A stretch of DNA of 64,000 bases from Melghirimyces algeriensis (GCF_900182565.1 NZ_FXTI01000008.1:1-64000); one strand, 5' to 3'; positions 50,547 through 59,938 are shown, counted from the stretch's first letter. The notes: generated by a model not told the origin, from the sequence alone. Numbers and translations: made by a program.

Positions 50547-51047
50547 CTATTTTTTCCGTCTCCAATTTTCCAATCGTTTCAGTACATCACCTTCCAATCC
50601 TTGGTGTAACCTCCATTTATTGATTTTTGTTTCTTCGATTTTTTGAGCAATTTCCCCTTTCATCCGCGCAAATTCCTCAAAAAGTTCACGGGAGGAAATC
50701 CGATAAGCCCCTTGACCGAATACCATCCGCTGTTCTAGATAATCCGAAGTCACGACATAAATCCTCCGTCCTGTGACTTTCTTTTGTTTGACCAAACGTT
50801 CAATCATTTGATCGGCTGTCTCATGCTCCTTGGTGAAGATTACAGTTAGCCCCTGATCGGACAGACGGGTCCCCGCACCCGGCGTCCGATGGGCATCAAA
50901 GACGAGAATCACCCGTCGATTAAATGTAAATTGGTATTCTGAAAGGAGCATGATCAGGCGATCCCGTGACTCTTCCAGTGAAAGACCGGACCAGGCATCA
51001 CAGGCTCCAATCACATTGTAACCATCCACAATCATCCATTCTTCCAT
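50547..51047 (-). CDS. rae1: Rae1/YacP NYN-domain endoribonuclease
   Basis: 166 residues. The NYN (PIN-like) core is visible: IVDGYNVIGA at the start, VILVFDAHR and VVTSDYLEQ, giving the acidic metal site. In B. subtilis Rae1 (YacP) enters the ribosomal A site and cuts translated mRNAs. A basic C-terminal helix follows. Six bases downstream of rlmB, in the cysE operon order. Confidence 0.92.
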   Translation of the reverse strand: MEEWMIVDGYNVIGACDAWSGLSLEESRDRLIMLLSEYQFTFNRRVILVFDAHRTPGAGTRLSDQGLTVIFTKEHETADQMIERLVKQKKVTGRRIYVVTSDYLEQRMVFGQGAYRISSRELFEEFARMKGEIAQKIEETKINKWRLHQGLEGDVLKRLENWRRKK

Positions 51048-51052
51048 CTATC

Positions 51053-51802
51053 TCACCTGTCATGTTTCCGGCCTCTGACTACTTCATACATCAAAAGGGC
51101 TCCTGCCACAGATGCATTGAGTGAGGAAACCGTACCTTTCATCGGCAGGCGAACCAGAAAATCGCATTTTTCTTTCAAGAGGCGACTGATTCCTTTTCCT
51201 TCATTGCCGATAACAAGAGCAGTCGGTCCCGAATAGTCCACTTCATCATAGGAATCCCTTGCAGCAGCATCACTTCCGACCAACCAGACTCCCCGCTTCT
51301 TCAATTCATCCGCCACACGGTTCAGGTTTGTCACTCTGGCTACCGGTACATACTCAATAGCACCGGCGGACGTTTTGGCCACCGTGTGTGTAAGTCCGAC
51401 TGCCCGCCGTTTCGGAATGACAACCCCATGCACACCGGCAGCATCTGCTGTCCGAAGAATAGACCCAAGATTATGGGGATCTTCAATCCCATCCAACAAC
51501 AGAAAAAAAGGAGGGGTTCCTCTTCGTTCCGCCCGTTGGAAAAGATCGTCCAGTGTCACATAACGATAGGGCTCTGTTTGGGCGATCACTCCCTGATGAT
51601 TATCACCTTCAGCCAACGAGTCCAGCTTTTTCCTTGGAACTTGCTGTACAGGAATCCCTCTTTTCCTGGCCTTATGGATCAGCGGTCCGATTCCGCCCCT
51701 ACCCTGATCCGCTCCTTCGGCAACCAACAGCTTCGATATATTCCGCCCAGCCTTCAACGCCTCCCGGACAGCCTGACGGCCCATCACCCATTCACTTTCC
51801 AT
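51053..51802 (-). CDS. rlmB: SpoU-family rRNA methyltransferase RlmB/YacO
   Basis: 249 residues. An N-terminal RNA-binding domain is followed by the SPOUT knot (LLLDGIEDPHNLGSILRTAD, VIGNEGKGISRLLKEKCDF, LPMKGTVSSLNASVAGALLM). The E. coli homologue 2'-O-methylates G2251 of 23S rRNA. ATG 51802 lies within the end of mrnC (11-base overlap) and has AAGGAGA. The in-frame TTG/ATG upstream to 51829 is less likely. Confidence 0.93.
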   Translation of the reverse strand: MESEWVMGRQAVREALKAGRNISKLLVAEGADQGRGGIGPLIHKARKRGIPVQQVPRKKLDSLAEGDNHQGVIAQTEPYRYVTLDDLFQRAERRGTPPFFLLLDGIEDPHNLGSILRTADAAGVHGVVIPKRRAVGLTHTVAKTSAGAIEYVPVARVTNLNRVADELKKRGVWLVGSDAAARDSYDEVDYSGPTALVIGNEGKGISRLLKEKCDFLVRLPMKGTVSSLNASVAGALLMYEVVRGRKHDR

Positions 51803-52229
51803 TCTCTCTGTCTCCTTCCAGTTTTTCAATGATCTGTTTCATCACCTCTGTCAACCGGTCCGTGTCTCCCTTGAGATACCAATGGCCGATCAGTGCCTCC
51901 AGGCCAGTACTATAACGGTAATCCACGATTTTTGCATTCTTTGGCACACTTCCTGATTTGGCGTTTCTTCCACGCCGAATCACATCTTTTTCTTCTTCTG
52001 TCAGCTTGGCTTGCACTTGTCGCAGTGCTTCTGCCTGAGCTGTTGCGGAAACAAACTGAACCGCTTCCGAGTGAATGTCATTCGGGCGGTTTTGCCCCTT
52101 CGCCAAAAGATGATACCGTATAAACATCTCATAAACCGCATCTCCCAAATATGCCAACAGGAGAGGGTTAAATTCCCCTGGGCGTTTTTTCAAACGGTCG
52201 CGCCCAATTTGTCCAAAAATTTCTTTCAT
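51792..52229 (-). CDS. mrnC: Mini-ribonuclease III
   Basis: 145 residues, an RNase III catalytic domain without a double-stranded RNA-binding domain: LLLAYLGDAVYEMFIRYHLL and GLEALIGHWYL contain the acidic metal ligands. It matures 23S rRNA ends. It sits directly after cysS, as in B. subtilis. Confidence 0.95.
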   Translation of the reverse strand: MKEIFGQIGRDRLKKRPGEFNPLLLAYLGDAVYEMFIRYHLLAKGQNRPNDIHSEAVQFVSATAQAEALRQVQAKLTEEEKDVIRRGRNAKSGSVPKNAKIVDYRYSTGLEALIGHWYLKGDTDRLTEVMKQIIEKLEGDRENGK

Positions 52230-52230
52230 A

Positions 52231-53625
52231 TCATTTCCTCCGCCAGCGAACGCCCTGAGGTGTATCCTCCAGTATGATTCCCTGAGCAGTCAACTGATCC
52301 CGGATGGCATCGGCACGCTGGAAATCCTTGGCTGCACGGGCTTTTTGCCGTTCCTCGATCAAGGCTTCAATCTCTTGATCCAGATCCGTTTCCTCTTTGA
52401 CATCCACCAATCCCATAATATCGCCCCCAAATTTCCGAAGCCAATCCAGGATCGCTGACAAGGAGCCCTGAAGGACAACGGGACGGGAGACGGTCTCAAA
52501 AGCAAACTTGACTGCTTCGTGAAGAACACTGATCGCATTGGCTGTATTCAAATCATCATCCATGGCGGCTTCAAAAGCTTGTGTGAGTTGATTCAACCGC
52601 TCCTCTACCTCAGGTTCTGCTTCCCCCTCCATCGCTGTTTCCATCCGATGTTTCAGGTTGGTTGTTGCAGTCTCAAAGCGCTCTAGATTTCTTTCCATTT
52701 GACGGATGGTTTCATCGCTGAAGGCAATGGGGTTTCGGTAATGGGTTGACAACAGAAAATAACGAAGAGCAAGCGGAGAATACTTTTTACGGAGATCCAC
52801 CACACGCACAACATTCCCCAGCGATTTCGACATCTTTTCACTGCCCATATTGACATACCCGTTGTGAAGCCAATAGCGGACAAAGCGTTTTCCTGTCCAA
52901 GCCTCGCTTTGGGCAATTTCATTTTCGTGGTGGGGAAAGCAAAGGTCCATTCCCCCGGCATGGAGATCCAGCGTATCACCAAGATATTTCCGGGACATAG
53001 CGGAGCATTCAATGTGCCATCCGGGACGACCTTTTCCCCAAGGGCTGTCCCAGCTGATCTCGTTGGGCTTTGCCTTTTTCCACAGAGCAAAGTCCAACGG
53101 GTTTTCTTTCTTTTCATTTACTTCCACACGCGCTCCCGATTTCAACTCTTCCATAGACTGGTGTGAAAGTTTTCCATAATCCTCTTTTGACTGCGACCGG
53201 AAATAGACATCGCCATCCTGTTCGTAGGCATAGCCCTTTTCAATCAGAGTCTGGATGCCCTCCACCATTTCATCGATATGTTCGGTCGCTTTGGGATGAT
53301 GATCCGCACGTTGAACCCCAAGGGCGTCCATATCTTCAAAATAGGCCTGGATATACCGTTCAGCCAGTTCTTTCACTGTAGTATCTTCCTTTTGGGCCGC
53401 TTCAATTAACCGATCATCTACATCCGTGAAATTTTGTACATATGTGACATGGTATCCCTGATATTTTAGATAGCGACGAACCACATCAAAAAAGAGAAAG
53501 GCACGGGCATTTCCTATATGAATATAGTTATATACCGTTGGCCCGCAGACATACATGGTCACGTTTTTGTCATGAAGAGGTTGAAAGAGCTCACGTTTTC
53601 TGGTTTGTGTGTTGTACACGTGCAT
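52231..53625 (-). CDS. cysS: Cysteinyl-tRNA synthetase
   Basis: 464 residues, class I synthetase: HIGH motif IHIGNARA, KMSKS motif, and the active-site zinc ligands (Cys in MYVCGPTVYNY, CSAM, HHENE). It starts with ATG 53625, inside the last 35 bases of cysE, so the two are coupled and both lie behind the cysteine T-box. Confidence 0.98.
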   Translation of the reverse strand: MHVYNTQTRKRELFQPLHDKNVTMYVCGPTVYNYIHIGNARAFLFFDVVRRYLKYQGYHVTYVQNFTDVDDRLIEAAQKEDTTVKELAERYIQAYFEDMDALGVQRADHHPKATEHIDEMVEGIQTLIEKGYAYEQDGDVYFRSQSKEDYGKLSHQSMEELKSGARVEVNEKKENPLDFALWKKAKPNEISWDSPWGKGRPGWHIECSAMSRKYLGDTLDLHAGGMDLCFPHHENEIAQSEAWTGKRFVRYWLHNGYVNMGSEKMSKSLGNVVRVVDLRKKYSPLALRYFLLSTHYRNPIAFSDETIRQMERNLERFETATTNLKHRMETAMEGEAEPEVEERLNQLTQAFEAAMDDDLNTANAISVLHEAVKFAFETVSRPVVLQGSLSAILDWLRKFGGDIMGLVDVKEETDLDQEIEALIEERQKARAAKDFQRADAIRDQLTAQGIILEDTPQGVRWRRK

Positions 53626-54325
53626 TTTCTATTCTCTCCTTCCGTGTCATTTCCAACTCTGCTTTCAAACGGTGGATTTCATCTTTCATCCACTGGATCT
53701 CCGCTTCCAGCTCACGACAGGTTTCAGCCACCGGGTCTGGGAGGTTGACTTGGTCCAAATCGCTAGCGTTATCGACACGCACTCCATCCTGCATCACCAC
53801 ACGTCCGGGAACGCCAACCACTGTGGAATTGGGCGGCACCTCTCTCAACACCACCGACCCGGCACCGATTTTGGAACAACGCCCAATCCGCATGGAGCCG
53901 AGAACTTTGGCACCCGAAGCGATCAGGGCACCATCTTCCACTGTGGGATGACGCTTTCCCTTCTCCTTCCCGGTTCCGCCCAAGGTAACCCCCTGATAGA
54001 TGGTAACATGGTCTCCAATTTCACACGTCTCCCCGATCACCACACCCATTCCATGGTCAATAAACAACCCTCGGCCAATGCTAGCTCCAGGGTGGATTTC
54101 AATTCCGGTCAGGAAGCGGGCCACCTGTGAAATGATCCGGGCAATCAGAAACCTCTTTCTTTTAAAGAACCAGTGAGCCACGCGATACATCCAGATCGCG
54201 TGCAAACCGGAATAGGTTAAAACCACCTCAAATGTACTCCGGGCAGCAGGGTCCCGATTAAATACGGCGTCGATGTCAGCTTTCATCGTCAAACGAACGT
54301 CTTTAAACCATTGAAGAAAGCTCAC
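53591..54325 (-). CDS. cysE: Serine O-acetyltransferase
   Basis: 244 residues. It makes O-acetylserine for cysteine synthesis. The left-handed beta-helix of hexapeptide repeats (IHPGASIGRGLFIDHGMGVV, GCTIG-like GETCEIG, VTLGGTGKEKGKRHP) is clear. The tail after about residue 205 is predicted coiled coil and is longer than in E. coli. GTG start with GGGGAG. Directly downstream of the T-box, so it is induced by uncharged cysteine tRNA. Confidence 0.95.
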   Translation of the reverse strand: MSFLQWFKDVRLTMKADIDAVFNRDPAARSTFEVVLTYSGLHAIWMYRVAHWFFKRKRFLIARIISQVARFLTGIEIHPGASIGRGLFIDHGMGVVIGETCEIGDHVTIYQGVTLGGTGKEKGKRHPTVEDGALIASGAKVLGSMRIGRCSKIGAGSVVLREVPPNSTVVGVPGRVVMQDGVRVDNASDLDQVNLPDPVAETCRELEAEIQWMKDEIHRLKAELEMTRKERIENARVQHTNQKT

Positions 54326-54350
54326 AGGTCTCCCCTCCTTCTTTCATGAT

Positions 54351-54616
54351 AAAAAACGTCTCCGCAGCCCCAAGGCTGCAGAGACGTTTTTTCCGCGGTT
54401 CCACTCTGCTTGGCCGGAGAACGCTCCAGCCCACTCATTCCCTGTAACGGTGGGTGCCGGCCCTTTCTACCACCATCATAAGGCTTCGGAGGGCAGCTCA
54501 CAGGTGCATTTCCGAAGGATCAAAAACAGGACTCTTCCAGCCTTTGAAGTCCCTCTCTGTCGTTTTTGAACCCATCGTACTCTCCTGATCATTGCAATGA
54601 TCTGAATCATTATCTC
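54351..54616 (-). ncRNA. T-box leader for cysE-cysS (cysteine)
   Basis: The minus strand carries the T-box signature AGAGTGGAACCGCGG (54407-54393). It is followed by the terminator stem AAAAAACGTCTCTGCAGCC-type (54392-54374 with 54369-54351). The alternative antiterminator uses the T-box bases. A cysteine codon TGC (54508-54506) stands in an unpaired stretch of Stem I (GGAAATGCACC), the expected specifier. Uncharged tRNA-Cys would favour antitermination. B. subtilis has a T-box at the same place. Confidence 0.92.
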
Positions 54617-54622
54617 CAAATA

Positions 54623-54652
54623 ATTATATAACGGTTGCCATCCAATCAGCAA
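54623..54652 (-). promoter_or_regulatory. Promoter of the T-box leader
   Basis: -35 TTGCTG (54652-54647), 18 bases, -10 TATAAT (54628-54623) on the minus strand, right after gltX. Confidence 0.65.
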
Positions 54653-54665
54653 CCAAAAGGGGATC

Positions 54666-56156
54666 TTACTCGGATAAAATTTGGGGTTTCCGATCCAAAA
54701 AATCCTTTAGACGGGCAATCACCTTTTCTTTCCCCAGAAGTGTCATTGATTCCCGCAAATCCGGACCATGAACTTCTCCCGTCACCGCCGCTCGAACGGG
54801 CATAAACAGATTTTTCCCTTTTTGTCCGGTTTCCTTCTGAACCGCCTTTAGAAGCTTCTTCACATGATCCGGTGTAAATGCTTCCTCTGAGCTTTCCAGT
54901 TGGCGAACAAAGGCGGCGATCACCTCAGAAACGTGTTCCCCGGAAAGAACCTGTTTGGCTTCATCGGAATAAGCCGCTTCATCCCGGAAAAACATCTCCG
55001 TCAGGTCCACAATCTGGGCGACATAATCCAGTTGCTCCTGGTAGAGACCAACCAGCCGTTTCACCCATTCCCGCTCTTCTCCCCGTACTGTTTCAGAAAT
55101 CCGACCAGCCTTGGCGAGATGGGGAATAGCCAACTCTGTAATCCGCTCAAGGGAAGACGCTTTGATATAGGCATTGTTCATCCACTTCAGTTTCCCGCTG
55201 TCAAAAACCGCCGGAGCCTTGGAGACTCGTTTCAATGTGAAAAGATCGATTAACTCTTCTTTGGAAAAGATCTCTTCTTCCGCCTTTTCTCCTTCCGGAG
55301 CCCATCCCAACAGCACCAGGAAATTGACCAAAGACTCCGGGAGATATCCGAGGTCCCGATACTGATCAATAAACTGGATAATGGATTCATCCCGTTTGCT
55401 CATCTTTTTACCTTCTGGATTCAAGATCAATGAGGCATGAGCAAACACAGGAGGGGTGAATCCCAATGCTTCATAGAGCAGGATCTGCCGCGGAGTGTTG
55501 GAGAGATGCTCCTCCGCCCGAACCACATGGGTGATCTCCATTAACGCGTCATCAACGACCACCGCAAAATTGTAGGTCGGTCGACCGTCGGGGCGCTGGA
55601 TGATAAAATCTCCGATCCCATCCGTTTCAAATCGGACTTCCCCGCGCACCTCATCCTGCACGGTAATCGTTCGCCCTTCCGGCACGCGAAACCGAATCGA
55701 GGGAGTCCTTCCTTCTTTTTCAAAAGCGATTCGCTCTTCATTCGACAAATGGCGACAACGGCCACTGTACTTCGGAGCAACACCCTCAGCCAGCTGCTTT
55801 TCTCTCTCTGCATCCAATTCTTCCTGTGTACAATAACATGGATAAGCCTTTTGGGAATCGATCAATTTCTTCAAATACGTTTCATAAAGATGCAAACGTT
55901 CCATCGAACGATACGGAGCATGCGGACCACCAACATCCACACTTTCATCCCATTCAATCCCCAACCATTTCAATGCTTCCATCTGCTTTTTTTCCGCATC
56001 GCTCAGGTTTCTTTCCAGATCTGTATCTTCAATACGTACAATAAATGATCCACCGTTCTTACGAGCCCACAGATAATTGAACAGCGCTGTCCGCGCTCCC
56101 CCGATATGCAAATGTCCGGTGGGGCTGGGTGCGTAACGCGTGCGTACTTTTGTCAT
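54666..56156 (-). CDS. gltX: Glutamyl-tRNA synthetase
   Basis: 496 residues, class I synthetase: PSPTGHLHIGGARTALFNYL (HIGH) and KKMSKRDES. A cysteine-containing zinc segment (YPCYCTQEEL) is present. In Bacilli, which often lack GlnRS, the enzyme also charges tRNA-Gln; whether that holds here cannot be read from one gene. Between ispF and the T-box, as in B. subtilis. Confidence 0.98.
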   Translation of the reverse strand: MTKVRTRYAPSPTGHLHIGGARTALFNYLWARKNGGSFIVRIEDTDLERNLSDAEKKQMEALKWLGIEWDESVDVGGPHAPYRSMERLHLYETYLKKLIDSQKAYPCYCTQEELDAEREKQLAEGVAPKYSGRCRHLSNEERIAFEKEGRTPSIRFRVPEGRTITVQDEVRGEVRFETDGIGDFIIQRPDGRPTYNFAVVVDDALMEITHVVRAEEHLSNTPRQILLYEALGFTPPVFAHASLILNPEGKKMSKRDESIIQFIDQYRDLGYLPESLVNFLVLLGWAPEGEKAEEEIFSKEELIDLFTLKRVSKAPAVFDSGKLKWMNNAYIKASSLERITELAIPHLAKAGRISETVRGEEREWVKRLVGLYQEQLDYVAQIVDLTEMFFRDEAAYSDEAKQVLSGEHVSEVIAAFVRQLESSEEAFTPDHVKKLLKAVQKETGQKGKNLFMPVRAAVTGEVHGPDLRESMTLLGKEKVIARLKDFLDRKPQILSE

Positions 56157-56187
56157 CGATTCTCTCCACCCCTCTTATGTAAAATGT

Positions 56188-56667
56188 TCATTCTCTGGAT
56201 GTCAGACAAACAATGGCCATGGAAGCAATTCCTTCTTCCCGTCCGGTAAATCCGAGGCGTTCAGTGGTGGTTGCCTTGATATTGATATCGGATACATCGG
56301 CTCGCAAAAGGTTGGCCACCCGTTTTCGAATCCGGGAAATATGAGGGGCCATCTTGGGGCGTTGGGCAATAACGGTCGCATCCAGATTGCCCAGCATCAG
56401 CCCGCTTTCCTCCACCATCGTCCAAACCTTCTCCAATAGTTTGGCACTGTCTACCCCTTTAAACTCCGGATCGGTATCCGGAAAATGCGTTCCAATATCC
56501 CCTTTTCCCAAAGCGCCCAAAATCGCATCGGTGATGGCATGTAACAGTACATCCGCATCGGAATGCCCTTCCAATCCCCTGGGATGAGGAATATTTACTC
56601 CACCCAGAATCAGCGGACGCCCTTCGGTGAAACGGTGTACGTCAAATCCCTGTCCCACTTTAATCAT
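56188..56667 (-). CDS. ispF: 2C-methyl-D-erythritol 2,4-cyclodiphosphate synthase
   Basis: 159 residues, fifth step of the MEP isoprenoid pathway. Zinc ligands in GQGFDVHRF and the DADVLLHAITDA segment are typical. ATG 56667 (MIKVG) is eight bases from GGAG; an ATG two codons earlier is too close. The start overlaps the ispD 3' end, indicating coupling. Confidence 0.97.
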   Translation of the reverse strand: MIKVGQGFDVHRFTEGRPLILGGVNIPHPRGLEGHSDADVLLHAITDAILGALGKGDIGTHFPDTDPEFKGVDSAKLLEKVWTMVEESGLMLGNLDATVIAQRPKMAPHISRIRKRVANLLRADVSDINIKATTTERLGFTGREEGIASMAIVCLTSRE

Positions 56668-57355
56668 ATACATGACTCCTCATCTTACAAATTGCTTCAG
56701 CCAAAATCATATCTTCGGGTGTAGTCAATTTCAGATTCCGGCCATCTCCCTTGACCACCCGAACGTTCACACCCATTGCTTCCACCAGCATGGCATCATC
56801 TGTAGCAACAATCCCTTTACGCTTTCCTTCTTCATGGGCTTGTACCAACAGAGAACACCGAAAGGCCTGAGGGGTTTGAACCGCCCACAGCCGACTCCGA
56901 TCCGGTGTATTGGCTACAATGTGCTCTGGAGTAACCTCCTTGATCGTATCTTTGACAGGAACCGCCAGAATCGCCGCTCCCCCATCTCTTACCGCTTGCA
57001 AAAGAGCGGAAATTTGCTCGGATGTGACAAAGGGACGGACCGCATCATGGACCAAAACCCAATCCTGGTCCACCTCTTTCAGGGCATGATAGACGCTGTC
57101 CTGACGTTCTTTTCCACCGACCGTCACAATTACCTGATCGGATAAAACATTGTGTTGACCCAGCAGATTATGCACAAAATCCTCCTGCCCAGAACTGACA
57201 GCCAACACAATCCGGGCGATGGAGGAATGCTCAAGAAACACCCGAAGCGTACGGATCAAAACCGGCTCCCCACACAGATCGAGAAACTGTTTGGAAACCG
57301 TCCCCCCCATCCGTTGTCCTTTTCCCGCCGCCGGAATCACCACACCTGCTTTCAC
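56660..57355 (-). CDS. ispD: 2-C-methyl-D-erythritol 4-phosphate cytidylyltransferase
   Basis: 231 residues, third step of the MEP pathway: CTP-binding VIPAAGKGQRMGG and the catalytic VHDAVRPF segment. The GTG at 57355 (MKAGVVIPAAG) follows AAAGGAGAG. The frame is open to 57466 into yacL, but those residues are not family. Confidence 0.97.
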   Translation of the reverse strand: MKAGVVIPAAGKGQRMGGTVSKQFLDLCGEPVLIRTLRVFLEHSSIARIVLAVSSGQEDFVHNLLGQHNVLSDQVIVTVGGKERQDSVYHALKEVDQDWVLVHDAVRPFVTSEQISALLQAVRDGGAAILAVPVKDTIKEVTPEHIVANTPDRSRLWAVQTPQAFRCSLLVQAHEEGKRKGIVATDDAMLVEAMGVNVRVVKGDGRNLKLTTPEDMILAEAICKMRSHVYD

Positions 57356-57431
57356 GTCGTTCTCTCCTTTCAAACACAAGAAGAACCCGGCGACGAGGTT
57401 TCCCCCGACGCCGGGGCAGCAACAAACCGTT

Positions 57432-58532
57432 TTAAAGTGCTTTTTCCAGCAACTTTGGTTTGGCAAAAATCATCCTTCCTGCAGATGTTTGTAACACACT
57501 GGTAACTAAGACGTCAATCTGTTCACCGATGTATTCCCGTCCACCTTCAATGACAATCATGGTACCGTCATCTAAGTAGGCAACTCCCTGACCATGTTCT
57601 TTCCCGTCCTTGATCACTTGCACATTTACTTCCTCTCCGGGAAGAACCACCGGTTTGACAGCATTGGCCAGGTCATTGATATTGAGAACATCCACACCCT
57701 GAAGCTCACAAACTTTATTCAGGTTAAAGTCATTGGTTACAACTTTTCCAGATAACACCTTGGCTAACTTTACCAGTTTGCTGTCCACCTCGGAAACTTC
57801 TTCAAAATCCCCTTCATAGATCAGAACACGTACATTAAGTTCTTTCTGGATTTTATTCAATATATCCAATCCCCGTCGACCGCGATTCCGCTTTAGGACA
57901 TCGGAAGAATCAGCAATATGTTGTAACTCTTCCAGAACAAAACTAGGAATCACCAATGTACCTTCCAAAAATCCCGTACGGCAGATATCAGCGATCCGAC
58001 CATCAATAATAACGCTGGTATCCAAAATTTTATGCTCCACTACGTTATCGTGCAACTCTCTCTCTTTCTTCCCACGGTCTTTCGTCTGACGTCCCATGGT
58101 GAAAATAGCGATCAGTTCATCGCGCTTTTTGTTTCCAACCCGAAATCCGAGATAACCCAGCAATGCAGATACCATAATAGGGAGAACTGATGAAACTCCC
58201 GGCAATGGTAATTCAGAGAGGGAAGGTTGGATCAAAAACGCTACGATAAGACCGAAGATCAAACCCATTGCACCAAACAGCGTATCGACAGCGGGGATCT
58301 TAACCAGGCGCTCTTCACTCCACTGAATCCACCGAACCACATATTCGGTGAACCAGAAGGTACATACATATAAAAGGAGCGCTCCCAGAAAGGCTCCAAT
58401 CAAATGGGGAGCCGGAACGTCGCCGAAATGAAAAGGCGATTGGCCAAGCATCTTAAACAATTCAGGGCCTGAGTAAAAACCTAATGTTGCTCCGACCAAT
58501 ATAAAAGCCAATTGGATCGATCTCTTCAGCAC
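57432..58532 (-). CDS. yacL: PIN/TRAM-domain membrane protein YacL
   Basis: 366 residues: four predicted membrane helices (about 5-130), a PIN nuclease-like domain (about 165-290; ILDTSVIIDGRIADI, VVTNDFNLNK) and a C-terminal TRAM RNA-binding domain (about 300-362). It is conserved between disA/carD and ispD in Bacilli. The nuclease activity is inferred from the acidic residues, not proven. GTG start with GGAGGTG. Confidence 0.9.
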   Translation of the reverse strand: MLKRSIQLAFILVGATLGFYSGPELFKMLGQSPFHFGDVPAPHLIGAFLGALLLYVCTFWFTEYVVRWIQWSEERLVKIPAVDTLFGAMGLIFGLIVAFLIQPSLSELPLPGVSSVLPIMVSALLGYLGFRVGNKKRDELIAIFTMGRQTKDRGKKERELHDNVVEHKILDTSVIIDGRIADICRTGFLEGTLVIPSFVLEELQHIADSSDVLKRNRGRRGLDILNKIQKELNVRVLIYEGDFEEVSEVDSKLVKLAKVLSGKVVTNDFNLNKVCELQGVDVLNINDLANAVKPVVLPGEEVNVQVIKDGKEHGQGVAYLDDGTMIVIEGGREYIGEQIDVLVTSVLQTSAGRMIFAKPKLLEKAL

Positions 58533-58632
58533 GGGGCTTCACCTCCTCATTAGCATTATAGACAAACTTCAGAGATCAAAACCCTTTTTTTACACCGATG
58601 AGGAAAAACCCCCTGTTCCTTCCCCCCACACC

Positions 58633-59130
58633 TTATCCTGAAGCTTTACTCCCAGAAAAAATCGTTTTATCCAACAAACCGGTAGCTTGAGATTCATCCA
58701 TTCCCTTTACCAAAACAAGTTCGCTGATCAGAATCTGGCGGGCATTGTCCAACATCTTGCTCTCCCCCGTGGACAGACCTTTCTCCCGATCACGCAGAGC
58801 CAAGCAACGAACCACGTCAGCGATGTCGTGGATGTCCCCGCTTTTCATCTTATCGAGATTCGCCCGGTACCGGCGATTCCAATTGCTGGACAAATCAGTG
58901 GCCGAATTCGCCAAACGATCAATCACTTCCGTGATCGTCTGCTCATCCACCACCTGTCTTAAGCCAATATTGTCCACTTGAGTCATTGGAATCATCACTT
59001 TCATATCGCCGACGGGCATCCGCATCACGTAGTATTTTTGCTTATCGCCGAGGATTTCCTTTTCCTCAATTGACTCAATGATGCCTGCACCATGCATGGG
59101 GTAGACCACTTTGTCGCCGATATTGAACAA
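58633..59130 (-). CDS. carD: CarD-family transcription regulator
   Basis: 165 residues. Tudor-like RNA-polymerase interaction domain (about 1-55; MFNIGDKVVYPMHGAGIIES) and a helical DNA-binding C-terminal part. In other bacteria CarD stabilises open promoter complexes; the Bacilli version is less studied. The start is TTG 59130, with GGAGGTG eight bases upstream; a longer open frame to 59172 is not family-like. Two tandem promoters lie upstream. Confidence 0.92.
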   Translation of the reverse strand: MFNIGDKVVYPMHGAGIIESIEEKEILGDKQKYYVMRMPVGDMKVMIPMTQVDNIGLRQVVDEQTITEVIDRLANSATDLSSNWNRRYRANLDKMKSGDIHDIADVVRCLALRDREKGLSTGESKMLDNARQILISELVLVKGMDESQATGLLDKTIFSGSKASG

Positions 59131-59162
59131 AAAACCCACCTCCAAGGGCAATATCCATTTCC

Positions 59163-59191
59163 AAGATATCACAACCGAGGAGAAAAGTCAA
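59163..59191 (-). promoter_or_regulatory. carD promoter, proximal
   Basis: -35 TTGACT (59191-59186), 17 bases, -10 TATCTT (59168-59163) on the minus strand. Confidence 0.55.
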
Positions 59192-59207
59192 TAAATTTAA
59201 AATAGAT

Positions 59208-59237
59208 ATCTTAGCATACATAACGGACAACAGTCAA
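59208..59237 (-). promoter_or_regulatory. carD promoter, distal
   Basis: -35 TTGACT (59237-59232), 18 bases, -10 TAAGAT (59213-59208) on the minus strand, 45 bases upstream of a second promoter. Both could drive carD-yacL-ispDF-gltX. Confidence 0.6.
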
Positions 59238-59283
59238 CAGTTTTTTGATAAATATACATTTAGAGCCGAAATGACCGGTTAAA

Positions 59284-59313
59284 TTGACACATTCTAGAAA
59301 TAACAGCTATAAT
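59284..59313 (+). promoter_or_regulatory. Promoter of the small divergent gene
   Basis: Consensus hexamers TTGACA (59284-59289) and TATAAT (59308-59313) with 18 bases between, on the plus strand, divergent from carD. Confidence 0.8.
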
Positions 59314-59389
59314 GATTTCGTGAACGAATCTTCAGTCGCTTCGGATCTAGCACCCAATCCCGATGTTCAGAATGGAAGAGGTGAAATCG

Positions 59390-59785
59390 TTGGAAAACAA
59401 CGCTCTGCTAACGTTTCAACAACAAGTGTCAGATTTGCTTTTGAGACACAGAAGTGTTTTGGACGTGTCCTCCAAGTTTCAGGAATCCAACAGCCGTGTG
59501 AACCGGGCATTGGTGAAAGCGGTCACCGAGTGCGGCTGTATTGAAATCCAGGGCTCCCGTCAGCCCTTTGAGAAGGAAATGCCTCTCGACGATATGCAGT
59601 TCACCGCAAAAAGCCACTTAACAGGAAACCTGTGTGATCACTGTCAGGACATTGTCCGGGCAGAAATGGGAAAAAATCTCTTTTATCTGACTGCGATGTG
59701 CAACCTGTTGGATATTAAGCTGGACGAGGTTGTGGAACAGGAATCGAACAAGCTGTCCACTCTTGGTGTATTTAACTTACGGTAA
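59390..59785 (+). CDS. Conserved Bacilli protein of unknown function
   Basis: 131 residues, soluble. Two cysteine motifs, ECGCIEI (about residue 49) and CDHCQDIV (about 82), suggest a metal or cluster site. The ending LSTLGVFNLR and LFYLTAMCNLLDIKLDEV are conserved in Bacillales relatives I recall, annotated only as a DUF (DUF1573 in some genomes, to be confirmed). TTG 59390 is six bases from GAGGTG; ATG 59363 has no SD. It is a single-gene unit with a consensus promoter, divergent from carD, and ends before the pssA terminator. Confidence 0.8.
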   Translation: MENNALLTFQQQVSDLLLRHRSVLDVSSKFQESNSRVNRALVKAVTECGCIEIQGSRQPFEKEMPLDDMQFTAKSHLTGNLCDHCQDIVRAEMGKNLFYLTAMCNLLDIKLDEVVEQESNKLSTLGVFNLR

Positions 59786-59938
59786 AAATTTTAGCAGGGG
59801 AATGAACAGGCGCAGGAACCTACTCAAACATTCGATACTCCCCCCTTCTCCCCCTCCTTTTTTTTCAAAAAATGTAAAAATAAAAAAGACGGGTCATTCA
59901 TCTTTTTCAATTGGATCGATCTACTGCTATGAACGATA

